DNA from: Anaerohalosphaeraceae bacterium
GTDB lineage: Bacteria > Planctomycetota > Phycisphaerae > Sedimentisphaerales > Anaerohalosphaeraceae
Length of the DNA: 7,539 nt
NCBI GenBank assembly: GCA_035378985.1
Contig: DAOSUR010000028.1
Span: forward strand, 6,979 to 14,517
Direction: 5' to 3'
The notes under the pieces were generated by a model. That model was given only the letters and a program-made list of their open reading frames with translations, had not been told where the DNA came from and made no database searches. Below, piece by piece: positions 5,471 to 7,539 of the stretch (positions are counted from its first letter, which is position 1; each line of letters starts with the position of its first letter). Both the position numbers and the translations under genes were made by a program.

Positions 5471-6513
5471 GTGTAAGCAAGTTAGACATTCATATTGCGG
5501 CGAAAGACACGGCCAGCCGAACCATCCTTTCGCTGCAAAAGTCGGTCGGATCACTGCATCGTTCGCTGGGGTCTTATGCCAGAGGCCTGCTCGGATTTTT
5601 CAGTGCGAGAAGTTTGGTACGAGGAGTTAAAACGTTTGCTCTGGCCGTTGCACAGCATAATGCGGCGGCGGAGCATGCTTTCGAAGGAATGAAGGGTGCG
5701 TTGGGTTCTGTCAAGGAAGAAGCAATGAATGCGTTCGCTCCTGTTTTTTATTCTGTTTTTGAGGGCATTCGAGGTTTTATAGAAACGAACAAAAAAGCCA
5801 TAGTGAAATGGGCCCAATCGATATCTGGCGGATTTAGCGTGGCGATAACGCTCGCGAAAAACTTCAAAGATGTTCTTGCGCTCTCTCTTGATTCCATTAT
5901 GCTGGCGGCGGTCAAAACATGGGAGGCGCTCAAGCACTTCTTTGTCAATGCCCTTCCAGAATATATGAAATGGTTTGGCCGCAACTGGAAGAATCTGTTT
6001 ATAGATTCTTGGAATTTTCTAAAAACTGTTCTGCTCAATATGTACGAAAACCTGAAAAACTTTTTTACGGCTGTCTGGAACTTTTTGTCCGGCGAAGACT
6101 TCACCTTTCAATGGAGAGGTCTGCTGGAGGGCTTTGAATCGACATTAGAGGCCTTGCCGGAGATTGCAGAACGAAAGATAACAGATGTAGAGCGGGAGAT
6201 ATCAAGCCGAATTGCATCGAATCCTGTCTGGAGGAAACTGATTGAGTCCGGAAAGATGCCGGACATCCAAAAAGCCGCCGAAGAAGGCAAAGAGACAAAA
6301 AAGAAAAGCAGGATCGAAATCCGGAAAACTCAAAACGTTTTTGAATCCTTGACGGCCTATGGAGCGCCGGGCAAGACGTGGGATCAGCGAGCCGCCGAGG
6401 CCGCCGAAAAACAAAATGCGAAATTAGACAAATTGATCCGAATCCTGGAAAAGAACGAACGTCGTCGGGCCGGCGGGATTGCAGAGATCGAGATTTATCC
6501 AGCGATGAGGTAA
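5467..6513 (+). CDS. Tail tape measure protein (unusually short)
   Basis: A 348-residue mostly helical protein, directly after the chaperone pair and so in the position of lambda H. It should run through the tail tube lumen and set tail length. The N-terminus 'SKLDIHIAAKDTASRTILSLQKSVGSL' is typical of tape measure proteins (a 'A-x-D-x-A-S' opening followed by helix). Residues ~88-210 contain hydrophobic helices with regularly placed Trp and Phe (W152, W169, W174, W182, W204), and the C-terminal part (230-335) is charged, coiled-coil-like helix. No peptidase or lysozyme domain is visible. Tape measures usually run from about 600 to over 1000 residues, so this is short, although the frame is intact. 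AGGGA lies 7 bases before the ATG, which overlaps the preceding stop. Without the context it could be taken for another helical minor tail protein. Confidence 0.75.
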   Translation: MSVSKLDIHIAAKDTASRTILSLQKSVGSLHRSLGSYARGLLGFFSARSLVRGVKTFALAVAQHNAAAEHAFEGMKGALGSVKEEAMNAFAPVFYSVFEGIRGFIETNKKAIVKWAQSISGGFSVAITLAKNFKDVLALSLDSIMLAAVKTWEALKHFFVNALPEYMKWFGRNWKNLFIDSWNFLKTVLLNMYENLKNFFTAVWNFLSGEDFTFQWRGLLEGFESTLEALPEIAERKITDVEREISSRIASNPVWRKLIESGKMPDIQKAAEEGKETKKKSRIEIRKTQNVFESLTAYGAPGKTWDQRAAEAAEKQNAKLDKLIRILEKNERRRAGGIAEIEIYPAMR

Positions 6514-6519
6514 TCGGCA

Positions 6520-7404
6520 ATGGCCTTTTTCGAGAAAGTCATTGAACTTTACGATGATTGCGGGGTCGATGACCAGCAGGAAGAACTGCATTCTTCTGGG
6601 ACCCTGACGCGAACCTTTCGCGTGGTATTTGCAAAAAGTGTGACCATACCTAAAAAGCAGGTACTGGCTTTGTCGGCCTCGGCCAACGGCGTCAGCATTC
6701 CGCAGTTAAACGAAGAGCATCCGGAGGACTCAAGGTGGATTTGTCGGCGAAGGAGCGCTCGTCCGGAAGTAGGGGCTTTGCACTGGCGAGTGACCTGCAC
6801 ATACGAGTACAGCGAGAATCCGCTTGAGCAGGAGCCAAAAGTGGAGTTCCTCTTCGCGGAACACAGCGAAATTGTTGACGTGGATCGCGAGGGCAATGCG
6901 CTGTTGATGAGCAGCGGCGAGCCGCTTGACCCTCCCCTGGAAGAGCCCTTTAACGACCTCGTTATACGCATTACGCGCAACGAGGAGTCATTCGATCCGC
7001 TTTTGGCATCTCAGTACGTGGACACTGTGAACAGCAACACAATGATAATCAATGGGACATCCTTCCCTGCCTATACAATCAAGTGTGAGTCGATTAGTGC
7101 GTCAAAGTTCAAGTGGGGCTCTAAAACGCTCTGGGAAGTTTCTTACGAGTTTGTGGTTCGCACGGCCGCGAAGCCCGGAACGAGCGAGATATTCGGTTGG
7201 CGGCGAAGAGTGCTTGACCAGGGCTTTTACAAGCTTGAGAACGGAAAAAGAGTCCGCATCACGGATGCGAACGGAGAGCCGATTGTGTCTCCGAAACTTT
7301 TGAACGGAAGCGGCGGCGAGCTGCCGGAGCAAAGTTCGCCGTATTATCATTATTTCGAAACTAAACCCATGAAAGATTTTTCGGTCTTTAATTTTCAGTG
7401 GTAA
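6520..7404 (+). CDS. Putative distal tail / tail tip structural protein
   Basis: A 294-residue soluble, beta-rich protein directly downstream of the tape measure, where siphophages encode distal tail and tip components. No catalytic motif is visible. Notable segments are the opening 'GTLTRTFRVVFAKS' (27-40), 'WRVTCTYEYSENP' (89-101), a proline-rich 'GEPLDPPLEEPFNDLVIRITRNE' stretch split over 133-155, 'TLWEVSYEFVVRT' (203-215), 'IFGWRRRVLDQGFYKL' (224-239), and a terminal 'FSVFNFQW'. I recognise the 'LVIRITRNE...W-x-V-x-Y-E-F...G-W...V-L-D-x-G-F' style from unnamed phage structural proteins, but I cannot tie it to a named family. GAGG lies 9 bases before the ATG. Its stop overlaps the next candidate start. 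A role in the tail tip is inferred from position only. Confidence 0.6.
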   Translation: MAFFEKVIELYDDCGVDDQQEELHSSGTLTRTFRVVFAKSVTIPKKQVLALSASANGVSIPQLNEEHPEDSRWICRRRSARPEVGALHWRVTCTYEYSENPLEQEPKVEFLFAEHSEIVDVDREGNALLMSSGEPLDPPLEEPFNDLVIRITRNEESFDPLLASQYVDTVNSNTMIINGTSFPAYTIKCESISASKFKWGSKTLWEVSYEFVVRTAAKPGTSEIFGWRRRVLDQGFYKLENGKRVRITDANGEPIVSPKLLNGSGGELPEQSSPYYHYFETKPMKDFSVFNFQW

Positions 7405-7539
7405 GAATCAGTAAACAAAAACCTGTTTTGCTTTCTCGAGACGACGCGAAGCGTTTGGAGCGGACAAATCGAACGATAGAGCGTCGGGCGCCCGCGATGG
7501 AAAAGATGCGTTATCGCCGGCGCACAATCTTGTCGATGA
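7398..7539 (+). CDS. Start of a further phage gene, truncated by the window end
   Basis: An open frame that runs off the 3' edge, with 47 residues visible. It opens after a stop at 7389-7391. The first usable start is GTG at 7398, which overlaps the previous stop by seven bases; a TTG at 7428 is an alternative. The visible N-terminus is strongly basic and helical ('LLSRDDAKRLERTNRTIERR', then 'MRYRRR'). It has no signal peptide. The product is probably another small tail component, but too little is visible to name it. No clear Shine-Dalgarno precedes the GTG, so the start is uncertain. Confidence 0.5.
   Translation, partial: MVRISKQKPVLLSRDDAKRLERTNRTIERRAPAMEKMRYRRRTILSM

Noticed and set aside
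1..7539. CRISPR array, tRNA, insertion sequence, att site or defence genes
   Set aside because: No spaced repeats, cloverleaf-like sequence, transposase or nuclease motifs were seen. The window is accounted for by structural phage genes, with no gap over 300 bases.

Overview
The window is a block of co-directional (+ strand) structural genes from the head-tail morphogenesis region of a tailed phage or prophage with a long non-contractile (siphovirus-type) tail. The genes are tightly packed. Several start and stop codons overlap (TAATG, TGATG, ATGA), and most starts have a purine-rich Shine-Dalgarno (SD) sequence. I see no host gene, tRNA, integrase, att site, CRISPR array or insertion sequence, so the flanks of the element lie outside the window. 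Base composition is moderate, with frequent GCCGGC-type words. The protein styles resemble prophage genes I associate with Planctomycetes and related bacteria, but nothing here fixes the host taxon and that assignment is only a guess.

The gene order follows lambda (D-E-FI-FII-Z-U-V-G/GT-H) closely. In order they are: a capsid decoration protein (19-396); the major capsid protein (431-1444); a small beta-rich protein of unknown role in the FI slot (1517-1855); an FII-like head-tail joining protein (1855-2193); a gpZ-like minor tail protein (2193-2759); a protein with a tail-terminator (gpU-like) C-terminus (2756-3769); the tail tube protein (3785-4714); a G-like tail assembly chaperone (4716-5204) with a -1 frame extension (to 5470); a very short tape measure protein (5467-6513); a putative distal tail protein (6520-7404); and the start of another gene that runs off the end (7398-7539).

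The genes act together as follows. The capsid and decoration proteins make the shell, and the small proteins close the head-tail junction. The tube protein polymerises around the tape measure with the help of the chaperone pair, and the terminator caps the tail. Three items deserve attention. First, there is a probable -1 recoding site at an A9 run, flanked by an SD-like GGAGG and a downstream hairpin. It joins the chaperone to a cysteine-rich, DnaJ-zinc-finger-like extension. Second, the tail terminator is fused to two tandem ~78-residue modules, with a perfect hairpin and direct repeat at the junction. Third, the tape measure protein is only 348 residues, which predicts a short tail. A strong 15-position hairpin sits between the capsid gene and the next gene.
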